From contig QKCN01000084.1 of the NCBI GenBank assembly GCA_003245675.1, positions 21,121 through 85,120 on the forward strand: DNA of 64,000 bases, written 5' to 3'. This document shows, piece by piece, positions 46,801 through 54,297 of the stretch (the stretch's first letter is position 1; each line of letters begins with the position of its first letter). The position numbers and the translations under genes were made by a program. A model generated the notes under the pieces. It made no database searches. It was given only the letters and a program-made list of their open reading frames with translations, and was not told where the DNA came from. The DNA comes from Bacteriovoracaceae bacterium. Its GTDB lineage: Bacteria; Bdellovibrionota; Bacteriovoracia; Bacteriovoracales; Bacteriovoracaceae.

Positions 46801-47222
46801 TTGCGCACAAAAAGACGAACTATTCTTCGCGCCTTGCTCCAATAGGAATTATAAATAGTAATACCATCCTTTGAAACTTCGCGTGCTTGAATAAAAGTGG
46901 GAATTTGTAACAACTCAGCATATTCTTTTGCTAGATATGCAGGATCAAAATTTTTCCCCGAAAGATTAGGTATCACACCAAAAGAAATCGATCCTATATT
47001 CACAAAAGTGCCACGATAAAAAAGCATGCGATCTAATTTGGTTGCATATTCTTTTCCATTTTTTGTGTAAATGGTTTTGCCGGGATAGATAAGACAATTT
47101 TGCAAAAAATTTGATTCCTGCTTTTTGACAATTGTGAGGTCTGAAGTTTTCATCGCCAAGGCTGGAAAAGTAAATAGTAGAGTCCAAGCAAGAAAAACAC
47201 TCAAAATTTTTTTGCAACACAT
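43890..47222 (-). CDS. Large secreted protein with 22-residue heptad-like repeats
   Basis: The 1110-residue product has a signal peptide (cleavage near residue 24, PALAM) and an N-terminal domain of about 190 residues. A Gly/Ser linker follows (GGGTTGSGGSSG), then roughly ten tandem 22-residue repeats (about 250-500) of the form LDxxQxNxTMAxxExAMxxxxx. A hydrophobic segment (about 535-570) comes next, then a long charged, coiled-coil-rich C-terminal half. The ATG at 47222 lies 7 bases after GGAG. No family was recognised; a surface-exposed fibrous or structural role is inferred. It is convergent with rpoZ without spacing. Confidence 0.75.
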   Translation of the reverse strand: MCCKKILSVFLAWTLLFTFPALAMKTSDLTIVKKQESNFLQNCLIYPGKTIYTKNGKEYATKLDRMLFYRGTFVNIGSISFGVIPNLSGKNFDPAYLAKEYAELLQIPTFIQAREVSKDGITIYNSYWSKARRIVRLFVRKEEKTIRYAMAMYRKSYAKTLNLETEILGAYLMERSFDLHHSFPKSISSLNLHKAWKNISLISSAHAQILPWPLGGGTTGSGGSSGADDYSAGMQALATLGTVDWNSIVEASKSVTAASEHFQKLDMDQINSTMAATEGAMSNVSNIDTDQLNKTLASMQGAADNIANIDTNQVNRTLESVESVMRNLENLDVQQANSMMASIEGAMNKMSELDVEQVNATFSSIENAMNTMAQMDMNQLNSTMAAAQQSFEKISELDVQELNTMFANGNTLLQDLDGKVSQFDMEGLNSTISNANNLITSANDFINNIDQESINKTLQNLESASATVDQYLKDFDMDGINSIIGNVNDLTGAITPEDIQKLFGNVDGITSNVEGITGDVKTVTGTFAEMFSSPEKAALTFASAVAIKTLTSGVVNLALDGVVKGMGALIRKLKGNNMTLEEQKKLFIAAMSKYDSHLEKIGKLESELDKMISFFEKSGTTFDEMLAVANVYQKNTGLSQDVVDALKKRLEGQMAMAKDDQSRETFACMINSLTPIETEIQEKIELAANMQKALQFDGLSFNGMKGKDALCGYFNHILDSVFFLEYQMADLRDTLVIVAPDYIDATLEAAAQKKKKNFGEELKEIVTSYVHSEKEANKRNALYVLDTVKQFKDDCKNLKGCAPYNGKILRIVDGKLLLHRENPFITGDEEEDDKFFYKGIRAKDFQSKAQKELEALESLAQKRVSEIEADFAKLAAEVNARVDLNPEEKLELLNRFAMVKNSYVFNVEQQQRERVNTIKSIIHYASYKKELKNKPKRDDYLLSGKDIKEISGLNEEELSKEDKKTAKEMREKLRAERAFINNDWRKDHKQRVKSNAINSAPLVDAHIGRIKTFINDLNCRHELGGSAASNKACDTIPFSESKRFQDLMRKQAVVERACKGKKAEANSAEAKKDRLLNLDEMRNQLELKLDKETVDASISDFIEGESFSDE

Positions 47223-47296
47223 AAATTGTCTCCTCAAAGGGGGAAATATCTCCTTTCTTATCGGCTAATTATCTGATTTTCTTGAGGATCTTAGAA

Positions 47297-47321
47297 AGGA
47301 GCGAGCAGAAAGCCCGCTCCT
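47297..47321 (-). terminator. Hairpin after lon
   Basis: A stem AGGAGCG.GC (47297-47306) / GC.CGCTCCT (47312-47321) with one A-C mismatch and a 5-base loop lies 9 bases past the lon stop codon. On the minus strand it is followed by only a short T run (TTTCT), so it is a weak terminator candidate. Confidence 0.5.
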
Positions 47322-47329
47322 AATTTCAA

Positions 47330-49831
47330 CTACTTAACTAGTGCTATTTTTAAAACTTCATCAAAATGTTTAACAGGATAGAATTTAATTCCTGCCCTGT
47401 GTCTTTCAGGAACTTCTTTGAGGTCTTTTTCATTCTCATAGGGTAAAAGAATGGTCTTAATTCCTGCCCTTTTGGCGGCCAACACTTTCTCTTTAATTCC
47501 ACCAACAGGCATAACTTTTCCGGTCAAACTGAGTTCCCCAGTCATTGCCACCGAAGACTTAATTCTTCTTCCTGTCGCCAGAGAATAGAAGGCTAAGGCC
47601 ATGGTAATCCCCGCAGAAGGACCATCTTTAGGCGTCGCTCCAGCAGGCAAATGCAAATGTATTTCATGCGAAGCAAGGAAATCATTTTCAATGGCACGCT
47701 TTTGTTCTTCGAGCTGCTTCTGCCCCTCTTCACCTTTTTTCTTCTTCTCTTTACTCAAAGCTTCTGCTGTTTCACCTTGTAAAAGCTGGCGAACATAAGA
47801 ATAAGCAATAGTTGCTGATTCATTCATCACATCACCGAGCTGACCAGTTAAGCGAAAACCTTTCCCTTCCAAAGCAATCGTCTCAATACTTAAAATGGCT
47901 CCACCATAAGCGGTCCAAGCAAGACCTGTGACAACACCTGCAGGAAGATTCTTTTCCGCTTTTTCTGATTGATAAACAATAGGTCCAAGATATTGCTCAA
48001 GCTCATTAGGCTTAGGCGCAAATTTTTTCGCTTTCTTTTTGCCGCGACTCACTTTTTCAAGGGCCGCACAACGACAGAGTTTTGCAATTTGCTGCTCCAT
48101 CACACGCACCCCTGGCTCACGTGCATAATCGGAAATCATTTGCTTCATAACATCATTGGAAATTTGAAAATCGGCATTCGTCAAACCGTGCTTTTTAAGC
48201 TGCTTGGGGATAACCCAACGGCGACAAATCGAAACCTTTTCCTCAATGGTATAGCCGGATAATTCAATAATCTCCATTCTATCCAAAAGAGCCTCAGGAA
48301 TACTGCCAATATAGTTTCCTGTCGCAATGAAAAGAACTTTAGACAAATCGAAAGCCACATCTAAATAGTTATCAATAAAAGTGCTATTTTGCTCAGGATC
48401 CAAAACTTCCAGAAGAGCAGATGCGGGATCTCCCTGAAAAGATTGCCCTAGCTTATCGATTTCATCCAACATAATAACAGGATTATTCACTTTCACCCGC
48501 TTCAAAGCCTGCAAAAGCTTTCCGGGCATGGCACCAATATAAGTCCGACGATGCCCCTTGATCTCCGCTTCATCGCGCATACCACCAAGACTAAAGCGAT
48601 AAAACTTTCGCCCTAAAGCATCAGCAATACTTTTCCCCAAAGAAGTTTTTCCTACTCCTGGAGGCCCTGCCAAACAAAGAATGGTTCCATCGTAATTGGG
48701 TCTCAACTGACGAACGGCCAAAAATTCCATAATGCGACGTTTCGCTTTTTCCAAACCATAATGATCACGCTCTAAAATTTTATGGGCGCGCTCAATATCC
48801 ATATTTTCCTTAGTACCAATATCCCAAGGAAGATCAATCATCCAAGTCAAATAGGTTCTAACGATGTTGTATTCTGGACTGGCATCGGGAATTGACTCCA
48901 AACGCTCCAGCTCTTCTTTGATTGCATTCATCGCCTCTTCTGGAATATCTCGCCCAGCCAAATCTTCTTTGATTTTCTTTAAATCGCGGGCCTTATCATC
49001 CTCTTCCATTCCCAACTCTTGGCGAATAACCTTAAGTTGTTCTCTAAGAAAATACTCTTTTTGATATTTATTAACTTTATCATTCACTTCATCGCTAATT
49101 TTCTTCTGAATATCAGCAACATCTTTTTCGCGCTTAAGATAGACAAGTAGTTTTCCAAAACGCTTTTTAACAACCAAGGTCTCCAGAAAATCCTGTGCTT
49201 CTGGAACATCCAAAGATAGCGCAAAAGCGACTAAATCGGCCAATGCTCCAGGAGATGGAGAATTCAGCATGGCCAACTTCATTTCCTCATTGAAATAAGG
49301 ATTTATCTCGGAAAGCTTTTTCACCTGATTAATAATCGAGCGTGTATAAGCATCCAACTCCTCGTCACTTTCACTGATGTCATCAAAAACTTCTGTTTTT
49401 GTTACAAGTAGAGGCTCTTCTTGCATAAATTTAATTGCTCGATAGCGCTTCACTCCATGAACTAAAACATTTACCGATCCATCCGGAAGTTTCAGCTTCT
49501 TAACAATTTTACAAAGAACACCTACTGTATAAATATCTTTGCCTCTTACTTCCTCAATTGATGGTGGCATTTCATCTAAGTTTTCCTTGAACTTCACTAA
49601 GTTCAAAGCAACATAGCCCGTCGCCGAAAGATGTGCATCCAATTCTGGAGTGTACTTATCCTCTCCTAAAATAATTGGAGCAATCATTCCTGGAAAAATA
49701 GGACTATTCACAATTGGAATAATCACCACTTCCTTGGGAAAAACTTTGGGAATTTCATCTGTTTCTACATCTGCTGGCGCAGCAACTCTCACTTCGATTT
49801 CATCTGAAGCATCATCGTCGTAACCAATCAT
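47330..49831 (-). CDS. lon: ATP-dependent protease Lon
   Basis: The 833-residue protein has an N-terminal substrate domain, Walker A GPPGVGKTS (389-397), Walker B VIMLDEIDK (452-460) and the protease domain with the Ser-Lys dyad S739 (PKDGPSAG) and K782 (43 apart, as in E. coli). Residues 686-712 form a Lys/Glu-rich insertion (EALSKEKKKKGEEGQKQLEE) within the protease domain ahead of the catalytic Ser, absent from E. coli Lon. It degrades misfolded and regulatory proteins in the cytoplasm. Confidence 0.96.
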   Translation of the reverse strand: MIGYDDDASDEIEVRVAAPADVETDEIPKVFPKEVVIIPIVNSPIFPGMIAPIILGEDKYTPELDAHLSATGYVALNLVKFKENLDEMPPSIEEVRGKDIYTVGVLCKIVKKLKLPDGSVNVLVHGVKRYRAIKFMQEEPLLVTKTEVFDDISESDEELDAYTRSIINQVKKLSEINPYFNEEMKLAMLNSPSPGALADLVAFALSLDVPEAQDFLETLVVKKRFGKLLVYLKREKDVADIQKKISDEVNDKVNKYQKEYFLREQLKVIRQELGMEEDDKARDLKKIKEDLAGRDIPEEAMNAIKEELERLESIPDASPEYNIVRTYLTWMIDLPWDIGTKENMDIERAHKILERDHYGLEKAKRRIMEFLAVRQLRPNYDGTILCLAGPPGVGKTSLGKSIADALGRKFYRFSLGGMRDEAEIKGHRRTYIGAMPGKLLQALKRVKVNNPVIMLDEIDKLGQSFQGDPASALLEVLDPEQNSTFIDNYLDVAFDLSKVLFIATGNYIGSIPEALLDRMEIIELSGYTIEEKVSICRRWVIPKQLKKHGLTNADFQISNDVMKQMISDYAREPGVRVMEQQIAKLCRCAALEKVSRGKKKAKKFAPKPNELEQYLGPIVYQSEKAEKNLPAGVVTGLAWTAYGGAILSIETIALEGKGFRLTGQLGDVMNESATIAYSYVRQLLQGETAEALSKEKKKKGEEGQKQLEEQKRAIENDFLASHEIHLHLPAGATPKDGPSAGITMALAFYSLATGRRIKSSVAMTGELSLTGKVMPVGGIKEKVLAAKRAGIKTILLPYENEKDLKEVPERHRAGIKFYPVKHFDEVLKIALVK

Positions 49832-49846
49832 GTTCTCGTCCTTATT

Positions 49847-50323
49847 TTACTTGATATCAATGACCAATCTTCCTGGATTTTTAAGATAAAAAACATCCAC
49901 TTTGGCATTTTTCTTGAAATTAACTTCCACAGGAAGAGCATCGCCCCCCACTGCAAATACATCTACTGTTTTCACAAATTCACTATTTCGAATTGGAGAT
50001 AAATTTTCAGATAAAGTTGTATTGAAAAAGTCCAGGTACAACTTATTTGACTGATCCTTGCGACCATAAAGGCGCGGAATTGAATTTGTATCAAAGTCAA
50101 AAACTAATCTTTCATAAGAGGAAGACTTAGAAAAATGGCGCCGAACTCTCAACAGTTTTACCGCCGTATGATTATCTTGATAATGAAAAATACCTCGGTC
50201 GATATAGACCGATCTTTTTTTAGCAACAAGCTTCCAAATTCTTTCCTGAAAAAGATTTTGCCCCAATACGGTTGTTGAAATAAAAAACAATGAAATGATA
50301 AAAATAAGATATGATTTTTTCAT
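49847..50323 (-). CDS. Secreted AMIN-domain protein
   Basis: The 158-residue product has a signal peptide (residues 1-21) and one AMIN-like domain: YERLVFDFDTNSIPRLYG, KLYLDFFNTTLSE, NSEFVKTVDVFAV, YLKNPGRLVIDIK. AMIN domains target proteins to peptidoglycan, septa or secretin complexes. No catalytic domain follows, so it is probably a localisation or adaptor protein. It lies 15 bases before lon and may share a transcript. Confidence 0.75.
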   Translation of the reverse strand: MKKSYLIFIISLFFISTTVLGQNLFQERIWKLVAKKRSVYIDRGIFHYQDNHTAVKLLRVRRHFSKSSSYERLVFDFDTNSIPRLYGRKDQSNKLYLDFFNTTLSENLSPIRNSEFVKTVDVFAVGGDALPVEVNFKKNAKVDVFYLKNPGRLVIDIK

Positions 50324-50345
50324 ACCTTTAATTATGCCTGATATT

Positions 50346-52166
50346 TCACAGTTTCCAAGAAAAAAGCTTAGGGGCAGGTCGTAAAATCAACAAGCTCATC
50401 ATCAATCCGACCATGAGTGAAACAATCAAACCCAAAGGACCACCAGTCCCTCCACCAGAAGAAGAACCCCCAATTGTCCCACAAGTGGGCAGTATAGATT
50501 TTTTATCATCTGAAACAGAAATACCGCCAGCAGCCTCTTCATCTTTATTCGACAGATAAGCGCTATTGGAACGGGTTCCCTGTGCATCAGGACAATAACG
50601 ATTATCAAAATAATCATTATTTGTAAGACTATTCACCCAAGCGGAAGACGATGCTGTTTTCAAATTAACGCTCAGCATATATTTGAATTTTCCATCCAAA
50701 TAGTGTGCTGCTCCAGGAAAATACTTATCGTTCAATAAGGCATCTGCATCATCATCACTTGCAGTTGCAAGCTCTGGCACAAGTTCAATCTCAAATACAT
50801 TATCAAAAGAGGCACTTGATAAAGACCCCTTATAAGAAAGAACTGTATCCGACATTAGACCAGTAAATGCATCTTCAATAGAGCGCTCAAGCAATAAATC
50901 ACCGTCCCTATAGATCTTCATTTTTAGGTTAAAATTAGAAAATAGCTGATAGGAAACAACATTCACTTCTAACAAATAATTTTGCGGCAACAAAAGATCT
51001 GCATCGCTTAAATCAACTAGATAGTGGTCTAATCTCTCAGCACTGTCTGCTGAAAAGAAGAAGCCTGTCACTGCGGCCATCCCTTTCTCTTTTACAGCAT
51101 CACTCAAATCATACTCTAAATCAGTTCCTCCTAACTTACTTTCCTTTGCTTCCAAAGGAACAGCATAATTGCAGCGAATACTAATCTGGCCAAGATCAAA
51201 AGATGATTCAGTAACGGTCAAGGCCACTTTTTGCGGAAAACCTTCATATGTTGAACCACAGCGATTTACAAAAGATCCTTGGTAATCTCCTCCTGCACAA
51301 AAATCGTTTGCCACAGACAAATAATACTCAGGGAGAACAGAGGGGTAGCGTAAGGGTCTCACATAAACATAGAATGCTTCCCCCAACGGCAATGCTGATA
51401 TTTTAAAAGAGCCATCATCATCAGTAATTGTTCCCGCAATAACTTCGCCAGAAGAGGCAGAAACAAGCTCAACATAAGCTCCAAAAACACCAATGCGATC
51501 GGCTCCCCCAATAACAGTTCCAGTAACCTCCCCCTTATCATAAATAGCTCCTGCATATAGCTGAGCTAATCCCGCAACATCATCAGAATGAACAGAATCT
51601 TGTCCTGCAAATGATTCATAAAACATTGTAGAGGCTAAAGTATCGCTATGATCCAGCCCCAAGAAGTGTCCCATCTCATGAGTAATTACCGATGGCATAT
51701 AGATTGTCGATGTTTCTAGATTCGCCTCTGATACATCATTCACAAAATTGAAATAGCCATCATTTAGAATAATATCTGCTTCATAAATGCGCCCAGTTGA
51801 AACAGAGTATGCAACTTTGGTAATTCCCACAACGTGAGGCGCAATCGTCAGCCCCTCTTGCTGTAGAACAGAGTTTGTCGAAAAAGAAATGGTGTTGCGA
51901 TACTGAGAGCTTGAATACAAATTATCACGCACCTGCACTTTAACCGGAGAAACAGCATTCCATTCACTTGCGGAATGCTGAGTCGCCTCAAATAACTGGG
52001 ATTTTTCAGGATCAGTTGAAGTGTTTACGACATCTAAATATAAAGAGTCTCCCGATGCTGCATTCCAAATAATATTCTTCCCACTCGAGTTCAACATATG
52101 AGAGAAGGCCCACAAAGGGGAACTAATCAACAAGGGAAGCAAATAAGCAACAAGGCGCTTTAGCAT
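50346..52166 (-). CDS. Matrixin-like (M10-type) metalloprotease with C-terminal anchor
   Basis: The 606-residue secreted protein has a signal peptide (residues 1-20) and the metzincin zinc motif HEMGHFLGLDH (163-173) with a following Met-turn (STMFYE, Met181). A carboxypeptidase-regulatory-like beta domain (GTVIGGADRIGVFGAYVEL) follows. The C-terminus is a Gly/Ser linker plus a membrane helix and basic end (GGSSSGGGTGGPLGLIVSLM...), which resembles a C-terminal sorting signal. The ATG at 52166 overlaps the upstream stop (TGATG), so it is coupled to the gene before it. Confidence 0.82.
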   Translation of the reverse strand: MLKRLVAYLLPLLISSPLWAFSHMLNSSGKNIIWNAASGDSLYLDVVNTSTDPEKSQLFEATQHSASEWNAVSPVKVQVRDNLYSSSQYRNTISFSTNSVLQQEGLTIAPHVVGITKVAYSVSTGRIYEADIILNDGYFNFVNDVSEANLETSTIYMPSVITHEMGHFLGLDHSDTLASTMFYESFAGQDSVHSDDVAGLAQLYAGAIYDKGEVTGTVIGGADRIGVFGAYVELVSASSGEVIAGTITDDDGSFKISALPLGEAFYVYVRPLRYPSVLPEYYLSVANDFCAGGDYQGSFVNRCGSTYEGFPQKVALTVTESSFDLGQISIRCNYAVPLEAKESKLGGTDLEYDLSDAVKEKGMAAVTGFFFSADSAERLDHYLVDLSDADLLLPQNYLLEVNVVSYQLFSNFNLKMKIYRDGDLLLERSIEDAFTGLMSDTVLSYKGSLSSASFDNVFEIELVPELATASDDDADALLNDKYFPGAAHYLDGKFKYMLSVNLKTASSSAWVNSLTNNDYFDNRYCPDAQGTRSNSAYLSNKDEEAAGGISVSDDKKSILPTCGTIGGSSSGGGTGGPLGLIVSLMVGLMMSLLILRPAPKLFSWKL

Positions 52167-52891
52167 CAGCCTTTCCTTCTCGCGAAATACGTCATTACAA
52201 GACCCATAGATGCCAATAACAATAAAGGCCAAAAAATCTCAAAAGGTTTTCCATCTCTTGAGAGAACAGCTTTAGAACCATGCGGCTCACCTGAAGCAAT
52301 TTCTCTGCTATTGCCCAAAAACTCAGCATCTGCAATTTCCGATTGGACTTTATTCACGGAACGACTATAGCTTTCATAGCTAACAACTGTTCCAAATTCT
52401 TTTTTCATTTCGTATCTAAAATTTTCATATGAGATATTTCCAAGGCGGGGATGATTGGGAAAGACTGCAGACTTTAAAAAAGTTTGTCTTCCTTCTTGAA
52501 CAATATGATACTTCGCCATTCCAAGATTCAAAGGCCAGTATCCAAATTTACCCTTCTTCAGAAGCAAAACAGACTCTTCTCCCTCTTTAAAGGTAGAGGT
52601 TCCACTAATTTTATAATTAATATCTCCCCAAACACCTCCAGGTTGAAGAATTTTTATCTCACGCCCAGCAAAAGGCTTTAACTTTATCCCCGCAACTTCA
52701 CGAATTTTGAAAGTCAATTCTGTTACGACTTCTCCACTAGGAAGCTTTTTGTACAAATGACTTAAATAAACCCCTCTCACCACTGCATCAGCCTCTCTGA
52801 GCTGTTTATCAATGGGAACAGCAAAAAAGCTAGTCGCAAAACTCACTTTAATTAGAAAGGCAACTAAGATTAAAATCACAAAAGTTTTCAT
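52166..52891 (-). CDS. Secreted protein of unknown function coupled to a matrixin
   Basis: The 241-residue product has a signal peptide (1-19) and a beta-rich domain: READAVVRGVYLSH, LTFKIREVAG, REIKILQPGGVWGDI, FKEGEESVLLLKKG. It ends with a single membrane helix and basic tail (WPLLLLASMGLVMTYFARRKG). Similar domains occur beside secreted proteases, but I cannot name the family. It overlaps the start of the metalloprotease gene by one base, suggesting a partner, chaperone or inhibitor role; this is inference. Confidence 0.7.
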   Translation of the reverse strand: MKTFVILILVAFLIKVSFATSFFAVPIDKQLREADAVVRGVYLSHLYKKLPSGEVVTELTFKIREVAGIKLKPFAGREIKILQPGGVWGDINYKISGTSTFKEGEESVLLLKKGKFGYWPLNLGMAKYHIVQEGRQTFLKSAVFPNHPRLGNISYENFRYEMKKEFGTVVSYESYSRSVNKVQSEIADAEFLGNSREIASGEPHGSKAVLSRDGKPFEIFWPLLLLASMGLVMTYFARRKG

Positions 52892-53137
52892 AAGCTCATC
52901 CTAAAGAATAAAGTACCTCACTATACTTGTCGGATAATACGCAAAATACTTGAGCAAAAATGTTGATTATTAAACGAATGCTAAGCAGGGAAGCCCTCAA
53001 GCGCAGACATTCCGCCCCCCCTGGAATATCGCTGATTCACGCATATTGGGCGCTCTATTGTCACACATTACATCCTGTAAATCGCCGACTCCAACGCATC
53101 CTGCTCCCGTCGGCATACATTACATCCTGTAAATAAA

Positions 53138-53161
53138 AAGGCCCGCTGGGGGGCGGGCCTT
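53138..53161 (-). terminator. GC-rich terminator
   Basis: A 9-bp stem AAGGCCCGC (53138-53146) / GCGGGCCTT (53153-53161) with a 6-base loop is followed on the minus strand by TTTTTATTT. No gene ends just upstream on that strand besides rpsI, which already has its own terminator, so it may be a backup or the end of an unlisted RNA. Confidence 0.7.
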
Positions 53162-53163
53162 AA

Positions 53164-53188
53164 GGGTTTCGAGGTTTGGGTTTTGGGG
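53164..53188 (+). other. G-rich tract, candidate G-quadruplex
   Basis: Four G runs (GGG, GG, GGG, GGGG) separated by T-rich linkers occur within 25 bases: GGGTTTCGAGG then TTTGGGTTTTGGGG. This could fold as a two-layer quadruplex. It lies between two terminators. Confidence 0.35.
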
Positions 53189-53287
53189 TTTAAAAAATTA
53201 AGTCGCTGACCTAATTTCTACTAATTTGATCGGGTATTTTGAAAAATACTTGAGTAATTTATTCGGGAAAAGTATCCAGAAACAACA

Positions 53288-53313
53288 AAATCCAGCACTT
53301 GCGTGCTGGATTT
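53288..53313 (-). terminator. Terminator after rpsI
   Basis: An 11-bp perfect stem AAATCCAGCAC (53288-53298) / GTGCTGGATTT (53303-53313) with loop TTGC is followed on the minus strand by TTGTTGTTT. It starts 27 bases past the rpsI stop codon and ends the rplM-rpsI transcript. Confidence 0.8.
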
Positions 53314-53339
53314 CTGTATATAAAAAGCAATTCGGAAGA

Positions 53340-53741
53340 TTAACGCTTGGAAAATTGGAAAGAACGACGAGCACCTGCTTGGCCGTATTTCTTTCTCTCA
53401 ACCTTTCTCGCATCACGAGTAAGGAACCCTGCTTTCTTCAAAGTAGGACGAAGACTAGGATCAAGCTTTTCAAGTACACGAGCAATACCCAAACGGATAG
53501 CACCAGCTTGTCCAGTATTTCCACCACCAATAACATTGATAGTTAGATCGTATTTCCCTGCCAAGTTAACAAGCTTTAGAGGTTGCTCAATAACAAGACG
53601 ATGAATCCCATTTGGGAAATATTCTTCGAAGCCTCTCTTATTAACTGTGATTTTACCATTACCATTAGCCACATAAACTCTAGCAATAGATGTTTTTCTC
53701 TTGCCAACAGCATGTGATTCGTAAGTCTTACCTTTTGCCAT
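53340..53741 (-). CDS. rpsI: 30S ribosomal protein S9
   Basis: The 133-residue protein has VGKRKTSIARVYVANGNGKI, NVIGGGNTGQAGAIRLGIAR and the C-terminal GQAGARRSFQFSKR tail that reaches P-site tRNA. S9 lies in the 30S head. It follows rplM by 15 bases, the usual pair. Confidence 0.97.
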   Translation of the reverse strand: MAKGKTYESHAVGKRKTSIARVYVANGNGKITVNKRGFEEYFPNGIHRLVIEQPLKLVNLAGKYDLTINVIGGGNTGQAGAIRLGIARVLEKLDPSLRPTLKKAGFLTRDARKVERKKYGQAGARRSFQFSKR

Positions 53742-53756
53742 TTTCCACTTCCTTAA

Positions 53757-54194
53757 TTAGCACTTGATAACTTCAGGCGACTGAGCAGCATGTGGGTGCT
53801 CATTTCCAACATAAACTTTTAGCTTGGTTAATTGTTGTCTTCCAAGACTTGTTTTAGGCAACATACCTTTTACAGCATTCATGATAACCAACTCTGGGTG
53901 TTTATCAAGCTGCTCTTGAGCTGTTCTTTCTTTCAAACCACCAATGTGATTTGTGTGCCAATAATAAACCTTGTCTTCTAACTTCTTCCCTGTGAAACGA
54001 ATTTTTTCACAATTTGTTACAACAACAAAATCACCAGAATCAGTGTTAGGTGTATAACTAGGTTTACCTTTTCCTCTTAAAAGATCTGCAATCTTAGTTG
54101 CAAGTCTGCCTACAACAAGATCTGTAGCATCAATTTGATACCATTTCTTATCGGCATCTTCCTTCCTCAATACGAACGACTTCTGCTTGTACAT
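53757..54194 (-). CDS. rplM: 50S ribosomal protein L13
   Basis: The 145-residue protein carries KKWYQIDATDLVVGRLATKI, LLRGKGKPSYTPNTDSGDFV and VKGMLPKTSLGRQQLTKLKV. L13 is an early 50S assembly protein. It begins a two-gene operon with rpsI and has its own promoter. Confidence 0.97.
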   Translation of the reverse strand: MYKQKSFVLRKEDADKKWYQIDATDLVVGRLATKIADLLRGKGKPSYTPNTDSGDFVVVTNCEKIRFTGKKLEDKVYYWHTNHIGGLKERTAQEQLDKHPELVIMNAVKGMLPKTSLGRQQLTKLKVYVGNEHPHAAQSPEVIKC

Positions 54195-54240
54195 AACGAA
54201 CCTTCCATAAAAATATCAACTTAAAACATAAGTAATGGCT

Positions 54241-54270
54241 CTTATATAAAAGAATACCCCTTTAAGTCAA
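54241..54270 (-). promoter_or_regulatory. Promoter of rplM-rpsI
   Basis: Minus-strand TTGACT (54265-54270), an 18-base spacer and TATAAG (54241-54246) lie about 47 bases before the rplM start. These are the closest consensus hexamers seen for any ribosomal protein operon in this window. Confidence 0.6.
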
Positions 54271-54297
54271 GGGCCATCTGGCCATTTTTTCAACAAT

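Larger units (their letters stand above)
52892..53339. other. 448-base gene-poor interval with repeats and terminators
   Basis: No credible coding region was found. It holds an 18-base direct repeat starting ACATTACATCCTG at 53065-53082 and 53117-53134. A GCCGAC/GTCGGC dyad (53084-53089, 53109-53114) lies between the copies. A terminator, a G-rich tract and the rpsI terminator (listed separately) follow. The region from 52900 to 53060 is otherwise unremarkable. Confidence 0.7.

Noticed and set aside
43890-47222. Repeats in the large secreted protein as a CRISPR array or DNA-level repeat
   Set aside because: The repeat is clear at protein level but the DNA copies differ considerably and the reading frame continues through.
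54247-54297. GGCC-ATCT-GGCC hairpin after the Omp85 gene as a terminator
   Set aside because: Only 4 bp of stem and no T-tract on the minus strand; it more likely belongs to the sequence just upstream of the rplM promoter.
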